From assembly GCF_015207375.1 (NCBI RefSeq), contig NZ_JADEWY010000004.1, forward strand, positions 24,104 to 88,103: a stretch of DNA of 64,000 nucleotides, in the 5' to 3' direction. This stretch comes from Coleofasciculus sp. LEGE 07092 (GTDB taxonomy: Bacteria; Cyanobacteriota; Cyanobacteriia; Cyanobacteriales; Coleofasciculaceae). The stretch's first letter is position 1; every line of letters starts with the position of its first letter. Below the pieces are notes generated by a model that was given only the letters and a program-made list of their open reading frames with translations, was not told the DNA's origin and made no database searches. Position numbers and translations under genes: made by a program. Below are positions 53,754-62,965 of this stretch, piece after piece.

Positions 53754-54760
53754 AAGATAATTCCTATCTAGTATTCGGCTTAAATACCTACCTTTATGGT
53801 ATCCAACCAGCTTACGTTGAAGAAATTTTTTTGCTCCCAGAGCTGATACATTGTCCCGAAGCTCCGCCTGAAATCGTTGGTGCTGTTAATCTTCGGGGAG
53901 ATAGAGTTCCTGTTGTAGATCTAAACCTCACCTTTGGCAATCAAGTATCTGACTATCGCTTAACCGATAGTGTTATAGTTTTAAGGGGAGAACAATTTCG
54001 AGTTGGTATTATCGTGAATGAAGTTTACGAAGTAAAAATTATAGATTCAGAAGATAGTACTCCCGAGCTTTCTACTAATCTAAATTTAGCAGGAGTTGAG
54101 GACAATAAACATATCGCTCAGTTTACCCGACGCGCCGGAGATATTTTAATCTTCAGTAGTCCAGAGAATTGGCTGCCGACGATAGAAACACAACAATTTA
54201 TATCTTTAGACCAAAACCCTGTATATTTTTCTAACTTCACTCTCGAAGAACAAGTAATTTTTCAACAACGCTCTGATAACCTAAAGCTCTCGGTAGATAG
54301 CCAAGATTTGAGTTTAAAACCTCTCGCAGTAATTATTTTAAATGATAATTTATTGGGTATTGATTTAGCCGTGGTGCGAGAGTTTACCGATATCCGTCAA
54401 GTGACGCCTATTCCTTGCTGTCCACCCCACATCATCGGAAACATGAACTTACGAGGCGAGATTCTTACCCTAGTTGATATTCGCGGTTTATTGAATTTAC
54501 CAGTAACAGCCATGACTGCTAGTTCTAAGGCGATGGTTGTCGAGATTGAGGGTATAGTGGCTGGGGTAATGGTAGAAACGATTCGGGATGCGATGTTTTT
54601 ACTAAATTCCCTAGAGATAAAGGCAGTACCCACGGCTACCTATTTAATGAAGGATAAATATATACAAGGGGCAGCATCCTATGATAAAAAAAAGATGGGT
54701 ATTCTGGACTTACCAAAACTATTTCAGACGGCTGGCTTAATTGTTGATGAGGCAGTTTAA
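53750..54760 (+). CDS. Double CheW-domain coupling protein
   Basis: A 336-residue protein composed of two CheW domains: residues about 5-140 (VFGLNTYLYGIQPAYVEEIF, GAVNLRGDRVPVVDL) and about 190-330 (GIDLAVVREFTDIRQ, GNMNLRGEILTLVDI). It should bridge the MCP and CheA. Most bacteria use single-domain CheW, but tandem forms exist. It is the last gene of the operon. After it the sequence is decayed DNA for about 700 bp. Confidence 0.9.
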   Translation: MKDNSYLVFGLNTYLYGIQPAYVEEIFLLPELIHCPEAPPEIVGAVNLRGDRVPVVDLNLTFGNQVSDYRLTDSVIVLRGEQFRVGIIVNEVYEVKIIDSEDSTPELSTNLNLAGVEDNKHIAQFTRRAGDILIFSSPENWLPTIETQQFISLDQNPVYFSNFTLEEQVIFQQRSDNLKLSVDSQDLSLKPLAVIILNDNLLGIDLAVVREFTDIRQVTPIPCCPPHIIGNMNLRGEILTLVDIRGLLNLPVTAMTASSKAMVVEIEGIVAGVMVETIRDAMFLLNSLEIKAVPTATYLMKDKYIQGAASYDKKKMGILDLPKLFQTAGLIVDEAV

Positions 54761-54869
54761 CTAATGATTAACCGCTCATCAGGATCAATAAACCCTTGTG
54801 ATGCACTCCAGACGCTGACTTCTAGGAGGTACAGCGCTGGCTTCTCTTAGAAATTCCCAGAGCGGTTTT

Positions 54870-55065
54870 AAGTGAGGCGACATCCATCCCCACTATCAAC
54901 GGTACTCTTCACGATACGCTACACTCTCACTTTATATCGACCAACCGCCAATCCCAAGACAGGTAAAGAATCTAGAGTTTTCTGGAATGAATCCTATGCC
55001 ATGATCGCAACTGTTGGCTGATCATCTCTTGCCAAATGTTTCCGGATTTGTAATTCTACATCCAT
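54870..55065 (-). pseudogene. Decayed IS5-like transposase fragment
   Basis: From ATG 55065 on the minus strand the frame reads MDVELQIRKHLARDDQPTVAIMA, then a stop, then DSFQKTLDSLPVLGLAVGRYKVRV, another stop, and RIVKSTVDSGDG. The PTVAIMA-DS-KT segment and the later K-R-V-x-V-D run recall the DSQSVKT and KGRKRHILVD blocks of IS5-family transposases. Two stops and missing ends show that it is dead. The assignment is tentative. Confidence 0.4.
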
Positions 55066-55139
55066 TGCTCTACTTACCTTTCAGGGTTTTCTTTTTTTCT
55101 TCCTTTATTCAGAATATCCGGAAAGTGACAGAATAGGGA

Positions 55140-55171
55140 TATACCTTGGAAAATAAAGTAGGAGCGATCGC
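55140..55171 (+). repeat. 32-bp copy of part of the upstream MCP gene
   Basis: These bases match 47625-47656, inside the MCP signalling domain, at 31 of 32 positions and end with GCGATCGC. Sequence on either side is unrelated. It looks like a remnant of an older duplication or a repair insertion. The rest of 54761-55461 has no gene. Confidence 0.7.
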
Positions 55172-55461
55172 TTGATGAATTCCTAGATCTGTCCGAAATG
55201 ACCGAAATCGATGGGTTTCAAGCTCCGCCCTTCCCTTGACGGCTTTCCGCCACTTCCCGACATCTTCCAACTCGGAGTTACTCTAGGGGAATACTCCAAA
55301 TAGCTGATTTCTTACTCTAAACGGCTTGTTACATTAGTTGATAAAATTCAGGGACATCTAACTCAGCTATAAATTCCAAGTTGCCGCGCGGCAATATCTG
55401 ATACGGGTTATAAAACAGATAGGAGAAATTCCATAGCATCAAGTTATAAATTAAAATTCCA

Positions 55462-56859
55462 ATGACGAGTAAAATGTTAAGACAAAGACTCGAAGATTTG
55501 AAAAAAAGAACTGGTGCAAATCTCGTCACGATTGATGCCATTAAAAAGTGGTTATTTCAATCAACTCTTCTCCAAAGACTTCGAATAAATCCTTATTATA
55601 TTGCAGAAGATTCCGATTGCAATGTGGAAAAAATTATCTCAGAATTATTATATGGCGTCAAGGCAGGAGTCTTTGATTTGCACTGGGACGTTCACTGCCC
55701 TCATTGCAATATGATTACCGCTGAATTTAATAACTTAGGAAATGCCTCAGCACTCTCATTTTGCCAGATGTGTGCCCGTAGCTTTGAGATCGATTTCTTA
55801 GAGCGTGTTGAAGTAACGTTCTCCCTCAATAAAGAAATTGAAGATCCAAAAATTTCTCCTGTATGCGCTCCCCCGCCTATATTAAAAGCTAAATTTCAAC
55901 TAGTTACTCCGCTCAATGAAACTGACTCCGCTACCGTCATCTTGGAAAAAGGGAGATATCGCTACTGCTGCCCTCTCACCTGTGCAAAAGGAATTTTGGT
56001 GGTAGAGGGGGAAGAGACGGAGGAACTTCAGGAACTTTGCATCAAACAATTGGAAGGCAAGCACTTTGATAAAAGCCAGCTAACTGTCTGTCCTGGCAAA
56101 GTCAGAGTTGAACTCACCAATATTGGTCACTCGTTATCTGGCATGATTATGCATATTGACGAGTTACCCGATGAGCTGACCTTAGAGCAACTTCCTCCCC
56201 GTCTTAGCGGTCTTCAACTTCTTCATTTTCCCGATTATAAATGCCTATTTGGTGAGCAAGTTTTATCAAGTCGAGAACGAATGAAAGTTCGCTCTGTTAC
56301 TATTATGTTTACCGATATTACGGGTTCAACTTGGATGTATGAAACCCTAGGAGATGCTAAAGCTTATAATATCGTGCGTGACCATTTTGAAATTTTATTT
56401 CAGGCAATTGAACAGCATGGGGGAACTGTAGTCAAAACCATTGGTGATGCGGTAATGGCTTCTTTTTTAAGCAATGCACAAGCCATGGAAGCAGCGGCAG
56501 ATGCTTTGTTAGAGTTTAGAAATTACAACAAAAATCGCCCGGAGTCCGAACAAATCCAGGTCAAGTTTGGAATACATCGCGGCTCTGCTGTGCTGGTTAA
56601 TCTCAATGATCGTCTCGATTATTTTGGCTCAGTAGTCAATAAAGCAGCACGCATTCAAAGCGTATCGAGAAGCTACGAAATTTCGTTTTCTGATGAGGTT
56701 TATAGCGATAAATCTTTTTTAGCCGCATTAAGGGCTACTGGAGTATCGGGAATTCAAAAACATTATGAAGATTTAAAGGGTCTTAAAGGAAGACAGGTCG
56801 TGTACACGACCAGAATTGACATAGAGGAGCTAATTCCCCTAGTGAATATCCTAATCTGA
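55462..56859 (+). CDS. Class III adenylate/guanylate cyclase with DUF5939-like N-terminus
   Basis: A 465-residue soluble protein. The N-terminal part carries a zinc-ribbon-like block with CPHC and CQMC (residues about 76-113) in a region resembling DUF5939. The C-terminal class III cyclase domain (residues about 275-450) has VTIMFTDITGSTWMYE with a metal-binding Asp, VKTIGDAVMASF with the second Asp, and FGIHRGSAVLVN and NKAARIQS for the catalytic Asn/Arg region. It makes cAMP or cGMP; the base specificity was not determined. The zinc site may be a redox or ligand sensor. It is a single gene preceded by decayed DNA. Confidence 0.88.
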   Translation: MTSKMLRQRLEDLKKRTGANLVTIDAIKKWLFQSTLLQRLRINPYYIAEDSDCNVEKIISELLYGVKAGVFDLHWDVHCPHCNMITAEFNNLGNASALSFCQMCARSFEIDFLERVEVTFSLNKEIEDPKISPVCAPPPILKAKFQLVTPLNETDSATVILEKGRYRYCCPLTCAKGILVVEGEETEELQELCIKQLEGKHFDKSQLTVCPGKVRVELTNIGHSLSGMIMHIDELPDELTLEQLPPRLSGLQLLHFPDYKCLFGEQVLSSRERMKVRSVTIMFTDITGSTWMYETLGDAKAYNIVRDHFEILFQAIEQHGGTVVKTIGDAVMASFLSNAQAMEAAADALLEFRNYNKNRPESEQIQVKFGIHRGSAVLVNLNDRLDYFGSVVNKAARIQSVSRSYEISFSDEVYSDKSFLAALRATGVSGIQKHYEDLKGLKGRQVVYTTRIDIEELIPLVNILI

Positions 56860-56895
56860 GTGAGCCGATTATCTCGTACTACAAAAAATAAAGAA

Positions 56896-56918
56896 GAGAG
56901 CCACTTGAGGCGACTCTC
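56896..56918. terminator. Hairpin after the cyclase gene
   Basis: GAGAG and CTCTC arms with inner CC/GG pairing form a stem-loop 37 bases after the cyclase stop. It is followed by ATCAGGGTGCATCTACTA, a near match to a sequence at 48248 (ATCAGGATGCACCTATTA), so it may belong to a dispersed intergenic repeat and not be a simple terminator. No T-run. Confidence 0.35.
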
Positions 56919-57100
56919 CCGATCATCAGGGTGCATCTACTAAACACAAGTATAGCGCTTAGGGGTGAGGGGTGTAACCCCCTTTTTGTAAAGTTTTGAT
57001 GAAGTGAGAGCAGGCGATCGCTGGAAATCCAATCGATCTTAGTCGGTAGACACCATTAAACTGAGACTCTCCCGTTTAAAAACGGAAGGTTCTCCCGGGT

Positions 57101-57229
57101 TATGAAGCCATGCATGAGATGGCATTAGCTTGTTTGCGATCGCACTTACCCAAAACTGCCAATTTGTTGGTAGTTGGTGCTGGAACAGGAATGGAATTGG
57201 TTAGGTACGGAAGTCGCAATCCTCCATAA
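57101..57229 (+). pseudogene. Fragment of a SAM-dependent methyltransferase gene
   Basis: A 42-codon frame reads YEAMHEMALACLRSHLPK, then LLVVGAGTGMELVRYG, ending at a TAA. VVGAGTGMEL is motif I of class I methyltransferases, so this is the N-terminal third of such a gene; the remainder is absent. The stop lies within a 19-bp CRISPR-repeat-like sequence, which marks the breakpoint. Confidence 0.7.
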
Positions 57230-57245
57230 TCCCTATCAGGGATTG
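57227..57245. repeat. Partial CRISPR-repeat-like sequence
   Basis: TAATCCCTATCAGGGATTG is identical to the inner 19 bases of the repeat at 19511-19547. The outer parts (GTTTAAACTCCACT and the AAAC end) are missing. It carries the dyad AATCCCT/AGGGATT and sits at the truncation point of the methyltransferase fragment. Confidence 0.6.
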
Positions 57246-57442
57246 TTATTTATCGCACTCTGATTTTGACTATTTATAATCGTGAACACGACGGAAGTAA
57301 AAACGCAATTTCGTCGCGATCGCTTTTACCAGCCCCTGGCGCTCACATCATGTTGTATAAAGTTTCATGGGCTAACGGATAGCCTCATAAATCTGAGACG
57401 CTGTGATAGGACGGTAAATACGCTTTTTAAAAGAGCGTTCCC

Positions 57443-57868
57443 TCAAAAAAAGCAAACATTGGAAGGACTGACTGGGCAAGTTGGCTGTGCGATGGGATTG
57501 TTTTTAAGTTCAAGCTCAGTCAGGTTGGTAAGTCCAGACAGAGGACTGACATCTGTTATTTGGTTACCGCCCAGGTTAAGCTCAGTCAGATTGGAAAGAG
57601 ATGAGAGAGGACTAACATCTGTTATTTGGTTAAAGTTCAGGTTAAGCTCAGTCAGACTCGACAGAATTTCATCAGCTTGAGAACAATTACTTGTACCTGC
57701 TTTTTTTAAAAGTACCTCGACTGTTTTTCTTGAAGAAGCTGATAAGTCGGTTCGCTGGAGACACCACTCTCTAAAAGAACTACCCAGACTGGGTTGGGCA
57801 GCTATCGCAACTTCATATCCCCATCCCCACAGACTTAAGGAGAGAGCAAGTACGCTAATCCGTTTCAT
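57443..57868 (-). CDS. Secreted leucine-rich-repeat protein
   Basis: A 141-residue protein with a signal peptide (MKRISVLALSLSLWGWGYEVAIAA), a spacer with two cysteines, and about two and a half 22-residue leucine-rich repeats of the internalin/SDS22 type (LTELNLNFNQITDVSPLSSLSN, then LTELNLGGNQITDVSPLSGLTN). It is much shorter than usual members and its LRR array may have contracted, since adjacent units are almost identical at DNA level. It probably acts outside the cell by binding protein; partner unknown. ATG 57868. Confidence 0.82.
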   Translation of the reverse strand: MKRISVLALSLSLWGWGYEVAIAAQPSLGSSFREWCLQRTDLSASSRKTVEVLLKKAGTSNCSQADEILSSLTELNLNFNQITDVSPLSSLSNLTELNLGGNQITDVSPLSGLTNLTELELKNNPIAQPTCPVSPSNVCFF

Positions 57869-58232
57869 TTTACTTATTTTTTGACATCCCTTACCCCCAG
57901 ATTATTGCACCTAGAGGTTAGTCGTTGGGGTATGTGATATTCCCTTACTTTAAGCTGCCAGAGGTGCAAGGACTTGTCGGTTTAGATAATCGGGTGTGGA
58001 GAAGGTTATAACACACGACTATGGTACTCCCTATCGTCCAAATCTGCGAAATGCAAGCGGATTAACCTATGCTATTGAAGTGGGGGATTATTTTCGCAAT
58101 CTTAGCGGAGAGATGAAACTGCCCGTGCCTGTCCTACTGTACAGGATGTCCAGGTTGTCGCCTACTTTCTGCATATTCGGGTAAAAACGCCTGCTGATTG
58201 AGGCGCGATCGCTAATTTACAAGGAAAGTCCT
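57869..58232. other. Region between LRR and GH57 genes
   Basis: A 62-codon frame at 57996-58184 begins with GTG (MEKVITHDYGTPYRPNLRNA) and contains YAIEVGDYFRNLSGEM. The residues look coding-like, but I recognise no family and no ribosome-binding site. It may be a remnant of a broken gene. The rest holds a HIP1 site and the GH57 leader. Confidence 0.4.
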
Positions 58233-59726
58233 ATGACTGCACAAGCCCCATCTGCCAACCTATCTGTATTAGAAGAAATTAAGTCTGGTTTGCCTAATAT
58301 TTGCGGTTGGGAAGCAGAAATTAGTTCGGTAGTAAACCACAATGAACCCGTATTTTTGCCCACAACGAATCTCCGCCTAGAAGACATCACCGCCGGATTT
58401 GCCTGTGCCCTCCATATGCATCAACCCACCGTCCCGGCGGGTGCGAATGGCGAACCGATCAGCCATCTCCAGTATATGTTTGAGCATTCCCAGGAAGGGG
58501 ATAACCACAATGCCGAACCCTTTGCCTGGTGCTATTCGCGCATGGGAGAGTTTATTCCCCAATTAGTTTCCGAAGGTTGCAATCCTCGAATCATGCTGGA
58601 CTATTCCGGCAATTTACTCTGGGGATTGCAGCAAATGGGGCGAGAGGATATCCTCAATAATCTCAAGCGTATCACCTGCGATCCTCAGTATCAACCCTAT
58701 GTAGAATGGCTGGGGACGATGTGGAGTCATGCTGTTGTCCCTTCAACCCCAATTCCCGACCTTAAACTCCACATCCAAGCGTGGCAACATTACTTTGCTG
58801 CCATTTTTGGTTATGATGCCCTGAAGCGGGTTAAAGGCTTTTCGCCCCCAGAAATGCACCTGCCCAATCACCCCGATACCCTATACGAATACATCAAAGC
58901 CCTGAAAGAATGCGGCTATCGCTGGTTAATGGTGCAAGAACATTCCGTCGAAAACCTGGATGGCTCAGGGCTGCAACACGACCAGAAATATATCCCAAAC
59001 CGTTTAGTTGCCCGCAATTCCCACGGTGAAACGATTAGTATCACCGCATTGATTAAAACTCAGGGTTCAGATACGAAGTTAGTGGCGCAGATGCAGCCTT
59101 ATTTTGAGGCAAAAGGGCGAGGGAAGCAACAAATTGGGAATGTAACGGTTCCCTCGGTAGTCACTCAAATTGCCGATGGCGAAAACGGCGGTGTGATGAT
59201 GAATGAATTTCCCCGCGATTTCTTCCGCATTTACAATGAAATCCGCGAACAAGGTGGGGGGAAGACAGGTATTGTGCCAATGAACGGCACTGAATATTTA
59301 GAACTGATTGAAGCCGCAGGGATTAATCCTGACGACTATCCCACTTGTCAAGCTGTAGGTCAACATAAGATTTGGCAGCAAGTTGACCCAGATAATGCTA
59401 CACCGGAAGCCGTGGAAAACGCGATCGCACAATTAAAAGAAACTGACCACAATTTCCACATGGACGGGGCTTCTTGGACTAATGATTTAAGTTGGGTCAA
59501 AGGCTACGAAAATGTTTTGGGTCCCATGAAGAAACTCAGCGCCGCATTTCACCTAAAGTATGATCCATTAGTGCAGCAAGACCCCTCAGTTACGAAGCAA
59601 CCTGACTATCAACAAGCTTTGCTGTATAATTTGTTACTGCAAACAAGCTGTTTCCGGTATTGGGGACAGGGGATGTGGACTGATTTTGCGAACGAACTGT
59701 ACCGTCGAGGTGAAGCAGTACTCTAG
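58233..59726 (+). CDS. Glycoside hydrolase family 57 protein
   Basis: A 497-residue protein. The N-terminal block FACALHMHQPTVP is the GH57 start motif. Later blocks include SPPEMHLP, where a catalytic-site Glu can lie, GYRWLMVQEHSVE, and a C-terminal helical region (LLLQTSCFRYWGQGMWTDFANEL). GH57 enzymes act on alpha-glucans (amylases, branching enzymes, amylopullulanases). This cyanobacterial type is typically annotated only as GH57, so a role in glycogen metabolism is inference. AAGGAAAG precedes ATG 58233. Confidence 0.88.
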   Translation: MTAQAPSANLSVLEEIKSGLPNICGWEAEISSVVNHNEPVFLPTTNLRLEDITAGFACALHMHQPTVPAGANGEPISHLQYMFEHSQEGDNHNAEPFAWCYSRMGEFIPQLVSEGCNPRIMLDYSGNLLWGLQQMGREDILNNLKRITCDPQYQPYVEWLGTMWSHAVVPSTPIPDLKLHIQAWQHYFAAIFGYDALKRVKGFSPPEMHLPNHPDTLYEYIKALKECGYRWLMVQEHSVENLDGSGLQHDQKYIPNRLVARNSHGETISITALIKTQGSDTKLVAQMQPYFEAKGRGKQQIGNVTVPSVVTQIADGENGGVMMNEFPRDFFRIYNEIREQGGGKTGIVPMNGTEYLELIEAAGINPDDYPTCQAVGQHKIWQQVDPDNATPEAVENAIAQLKETDHNFHMDGASWTNDLSWVKGYENVLGPMKKLSAAFHLKYDPLVQQDPSVTKQPDYQQALLYNLLLQTSCFRYWGQGMWTDFANELYRRGEAVL

Positions 59727-59911
59727 CTGTTGTGGTGTCCTTTTACTAAGCTTAAACTTTGCAGCCCTGACAATGAACCTCAAGATATCGTAAAGTGGGC
59801 AAAATAACTAACAATAGTATAAGCATTTCAGCTTTATAAATTTTGCCCACCCTACCTAAAATCTGAAAAGTCGTACCCATGCAATTTTGAAAATATCTCG
59901 ATTGGCAAAAT

Positions 59912-60589
59912 TTATTTCAAATTCATCCGGTTCTGAATGAGAGTTTCAGTCATCTTAGCTAAATGATCTAACTTCTCTTTCTTTTCTTTCGCCGTTTTCT
60001 CATAATTTTTCTTCCGCATCAACGCGGCACGCGCCAAGTCTTCCCGCTTTTGTTTCAGTGCTTTAATCGCTACTGTTTGCCAAATACTTATCTCACGCAC
60101 ATCCTGATTATACTGGGGTTGGAGGTTATCCCAAACAACCTTAATATCAGCTAATGCTTTACTCAATAACTGGTTTGCCTTGTTCGGATCTGTTTCCTGA
60201 AGCGCTTGTTTAATCGGATTATACAAGTTATCAGTATTCATCTGGCTGATCAGCGGAATAAAATTCCTAATTTGCTGGCTTTCATTAACCCCAGTTTTGC
60301 ACCAAGTCGCAAAGTGTTCGCAGTTATTGTAAAGCAAGTTGTATTTCCGTTCACCCAATCGACTCCCGGCGCGGTGAACTACCACATCGGGAATAAATGA
60401 GGTTGGGAAACGCTTGATATAAATTTTTCCCCCTCTGGCAAATGTATCTAGGGAGGTGCGCTCAATCGTTTCACTGGGTTTGCGATAGTGGATAACTGTG
60501 CCGTCTCCACAGTCAATGCCATGATGCTCGTAAACCCCTTGTAGGTTGAGAAATTCTCGATAAGCGTAAATTTGATCGCCTCGCGCCAT
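59912..60589 (-). CDS. LRAT-like (NlpC/P60-related) acyltransferase-fold protein
   Basis: With ATG 60589 the protein has 225 residues. The N-terminal part is an LRAT domain: GDQIYAYREF, the active-site His in YEHHGIDCGDG (His22 or 23), and the nucleophile Cys90 in NNCEHFATWC. A helical, lysine-rich C-terminal region (residues about 115-225) is coiled-coil-like. LRAT-fold enzymes transfer acyl groups or cut lipids and amides; bacterial members are uncharacterised. The frame's start at 60643 would add 18 residues reading a C-rich repeat. It is 75 bp downstream of the transaldolase gene. Confidence 0.83.
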   Translation of the reverse strand: MARGDQIYAYREFLNLQGVYEHHGIDCGDGTVIHYRKPSETIERTSLDTFARGGKIYIKRFPTSFIPDVVVHRAGSRLGERKYNLLYNNCEHFATWCKTGVNESQQIRNFIPLISQMNTDNLYNPIKQALQETDPNKANQLLSKALADIKVVWDNLQPQYNQDVREISIWQTVAIKALKQKREDLARAALMRKKNYEKTAKEKKEKLDHLAKMTETLIQNRMNLK

Positions 60590-60664
60590 AGTTCGTTCAA
60601 AGTGAGATAGGGGAGCAGGGGGTGCAGGGGAGATGAGTAACACCTTAAAAATCTCTTTGTCTCC

Positions 60665-61372
60665 TTATCCTCCCATCCGACGCGCCGCTTCTTCAAAATC
60701 AGTCGCCGCTTGCTTGGTGGCAGTCACCTCAAAAAATGCGGAAGCGATCGCAGGTGAAAATGTAAACGTATTCAATCCTTGAGTTGTCAGAAACGCAATA
60801 TCATCCACACTACGAATACTAGCAACTAAAATACGAGTAGTACTATCAACACCTGTCATTGCTCGCTGCATAGCCACTAAATCCTCACGCCCATTGCGCC
60901 CCAAATCACTAATTCTACCCAGGTAGGGAGCGGCGTAATCTGCACCTAAAGCAGCGGCAATCAGAACTTGGTGAATGGCGTAGACACCTGTGAGCGTAAT
61001 CCGAATCCCTTGACTTATCAACCGAGAAGCGGCTTCCGTCCCAAGTTGAGTAACTGGCACCTTCACAACAATGCGATCGCTAATTGCCGCTAACAGCTTG
61101 CCCGTACTTACCAATGCATCAACCGAGGTTCCCCATGTCTGAAGCTGAACTTCTTTCGCCCCTAACTTAAACGCTTGTCGGGCTAACTCCTTCAACTGCT
61201 CAACGGAACAAGTCACCTGCGCCCGTTCTAACAAAAGTGGATTAGTCGTTACCCCGTAAAATAGACTGGTTGGCAGCCAAGTTTGCCATTGGGTTATGTC
61301 GGCGGTATCGAGAAACAAACGGATTTTTGGAGGGCTGGATGCCGATAATGTAGTGCGATCGCGTTGAATCAT
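60665..61372 (-). CDS. Transaldolase, small (fructose-6-phosphate aldolase-like) type
   Basis: A 235-residue protein of the short transaldolase/FSA class. Markers: FLDTADITQWQ near the N-terminus, GVTTNPLLL, the Schiff-base Lys104 in IVVKVPVT, and ASIRSVDDI near the C-terminus. It would exchange dihydroxyacetone units in the pentose phosphate pathway, or cleave fructose-6-phosphate. The N-terminus is about 15 residues longer than usual, and no in-frame ATG lies between 61372 and the conserved FLDTAD motif. It is on the same strand as the LRAT gene, with a 75-bp gap. Confidence 0.88.
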   Translation of the reverse strand: MIQRDRTTLSASSPPKIRLFLDTADITQWQTWLPTSLFYGVTTNPLLLERAQVTCSVEQLKELARQAFKLGAKEVQLQTWGTSVDALVSTGKLLAAISDRIVVKVPVTQLGTEAASRLISQGIRITLTGVYAIHQVLIAAALGADYAAPYLGRISDLGRNGREDLVAMQRAMTGVDSTTRILVASIRSVDDIAFLTTQGLNTFTFSPAIASAFFEVTATKQAATDFEEAARRMGG

Positions 61373-61445
61373 GAGGGCGCTTTATGATTAATCAAACATA
61401 AATTATCTCCTATCCCGTAGGACAGGCATCTTACCTGTCTTCTTG

Positions 61446-62900
61446 CTATAACAAGTGATAAATCGCTACAGGTTCACTCTTGCCCTTAACTTTGACCAAC
61501 TCATCAACCAAGCGCAGATCAAAAGCTCTGGGATATTCTAGTGCGGTGACAACGGACGCCGTAACTAAAATACCACAATCGTACTTCCGAGTCAGACCTT
61601 CCACTCGTGCTGCAACATTCACAGCATCTCCAATTACTGTAGACTCAATCCGAGAAGTAAAACCAATTGTTCCCATAACCACCTCACCGCGATGAATGCC
61701 GATGCCAATTTTGATAATCGGTTGACCTTGGTTCAAACGCTCTGCATTAAATTCTTTAAGTGCCTGTTGCATTGCAAGTGCTGCGTGCAGAGCATTGCCT
61801 GTCATTTTGTCATCGAATAGTGCCATAATTGCATCGCCGATATATTTATCGATGAAGCCACCTGAATTGTTAATGACTTGCCCCATACAAGCCAAATAAT
61901 CATTAAGCAGCGCAAAGGTTTCTAACGGCGTCATCTGTTCCGACATCGAGGTATAGCCACGAATATCGGCAAACAAAATAGTCATTAGGCGAGTAGAAGC
62001 GACACCCACCTGAATATTCTCTATACCGTCTGAGGCAATAACATTCAGAAATTTTTCCGGTACGAAACGTTCAAAAGATTCTAGGGTTTTCTGAAGTCGG
62101 TTAAAGGATGCTTGTAAGGTGGCAGACATCTCATTAAAAGCGGTTGCTAAGGCTCCAATTTCGTCGGCAAGCTTAACATCAGCGCGATGGTGCCAATCTC
62201 CAGCCGCAATTTTAGTAGCACTCTCCTGTAAGCGCTGTAAAGGATAGCTTAACTGTCGCGCCAGGATGTAGGCACCAACCACACCAAAACCAAGCCCCAG
62301 AGTCCCCACGAATAAAGCTTTTTGCACGGCATTTCTCACAGCATGGTTGACTTGCCGCATGGAAATGCCAATCCGCAGCGTACCCATTTTTTTATCGGCA
62401 AGATTGCGCATATCTGATGCCACTTCAATGATGGGTTCGCCACGATGTGCCCTCTGTTTACCTTTGGGAAATTCAATGTCTCGCAGCAGAAATGTTTCCG
62501 CAATCCGGGTGTCATTATAAATCTGTAACGCCGATTTTGTATCTTTAACGGCTACTATGTCGGGAAAGTACTGCTCCTGAAAATCATCAGGCACGGCAGC
62601 GACAATCTGATTGGACAAACGGGTATCTGAAACCAGAATGTAGATAAATTCTGGGTTATTTTGGAGTAAGGAATTTAGACCTACGCGGATTTGACTCCAA
62701 TTCTGATCGATCAGTTCGTTCGTCCAGGCATTGGATAGCGCTACCGCTAGGGTCTGAGCTTCCCGCCGCTTTTGGTCGCGGTAAACTTGACTCTCGTTTT
62801 TCGCCCAACTCCACACCACGGCACCAACAATCGCCACAATTAATAGAGTGGTGACGGTTACAATCCGAGTGCGGATAGAGCGAAATAAAACGACTTTCAT
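61446..62900 (-). CDS. Membrane-bound class III adenylate cyclase with HAMP domain
   Basis: A 484-residue protein with two membrane helices (residues about 12-32 and 198-222) around a periplasmic sensor of about 165 residues, a HAMP linker (QLSYPLQRLQESATKIAAGDW), a short coiled coil and a cyclase domain. The metal-binding Asps are in LFADIRGYTSM and YIGDAIMALF; GIGIHRGEVVMG and GDAVNVAARVE complete the site. It makes cAMP in response to an external cue. The molybdopterin-oxidoreductase-like lipoprotein lies just upstream on the same strand, which could provide the cue. Confidence 0.92.
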   Translation of the reverse strand: MKVVLFRSIRTRIVTVTTLLIVAIVGAVVWSWAKNESQVYRDQKRREAQTLAVALSNAWTNELIDQNWSQIRVGLNSLLQNNPEFIYILVSDTRLSNQIVAAVPDDFQEQYFPDIVAVKDTKSALQIYNDTRIAETFLLRDIEFPKGKQRAHRGEPIIEVASDMRNLADKKMGTLRIGISMRQVNHAVRNAVQKALFVGTLGLGFGVVGAYILARQLSYPLQRLQESATKIAAGDWHHRADVKLADEIGALATAFNEMSATLQASFNRLQKTLESFERFVPEKFLNVIASDGIENIQVGVASTRLMTILFADIRGYTSMSEQMTPLETFALLNDYLACMGQVINNSGGFIDKYIGDAIMALFDDKMTGNALHAALAMQQALKEFNAERLNQGQPIIKIGIGIHRGEVVMGTIGFTSRIESTVIGDAVNVAARVEGLTRKYDCGILVTASVVTALEYPRAFDLRLVDELVKVKGKSEPVAIYHLL

Positions 62901-62965
62901 TCAATTAGGAATTTTGGAGTGGGGAGTGGGAATTTTTCTCATTACGTTTTGAAAGCAACTTGGTA

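Noticed and set aside
57282..57680. Plus-strand frame of 132 codons with repeated LSSVRLERDERGLTSVIW units
   Set aside because: It is the antisense of the leucine-rich-repeat gene, whose signal peptide and LRR pattern on the minus strand are clear.
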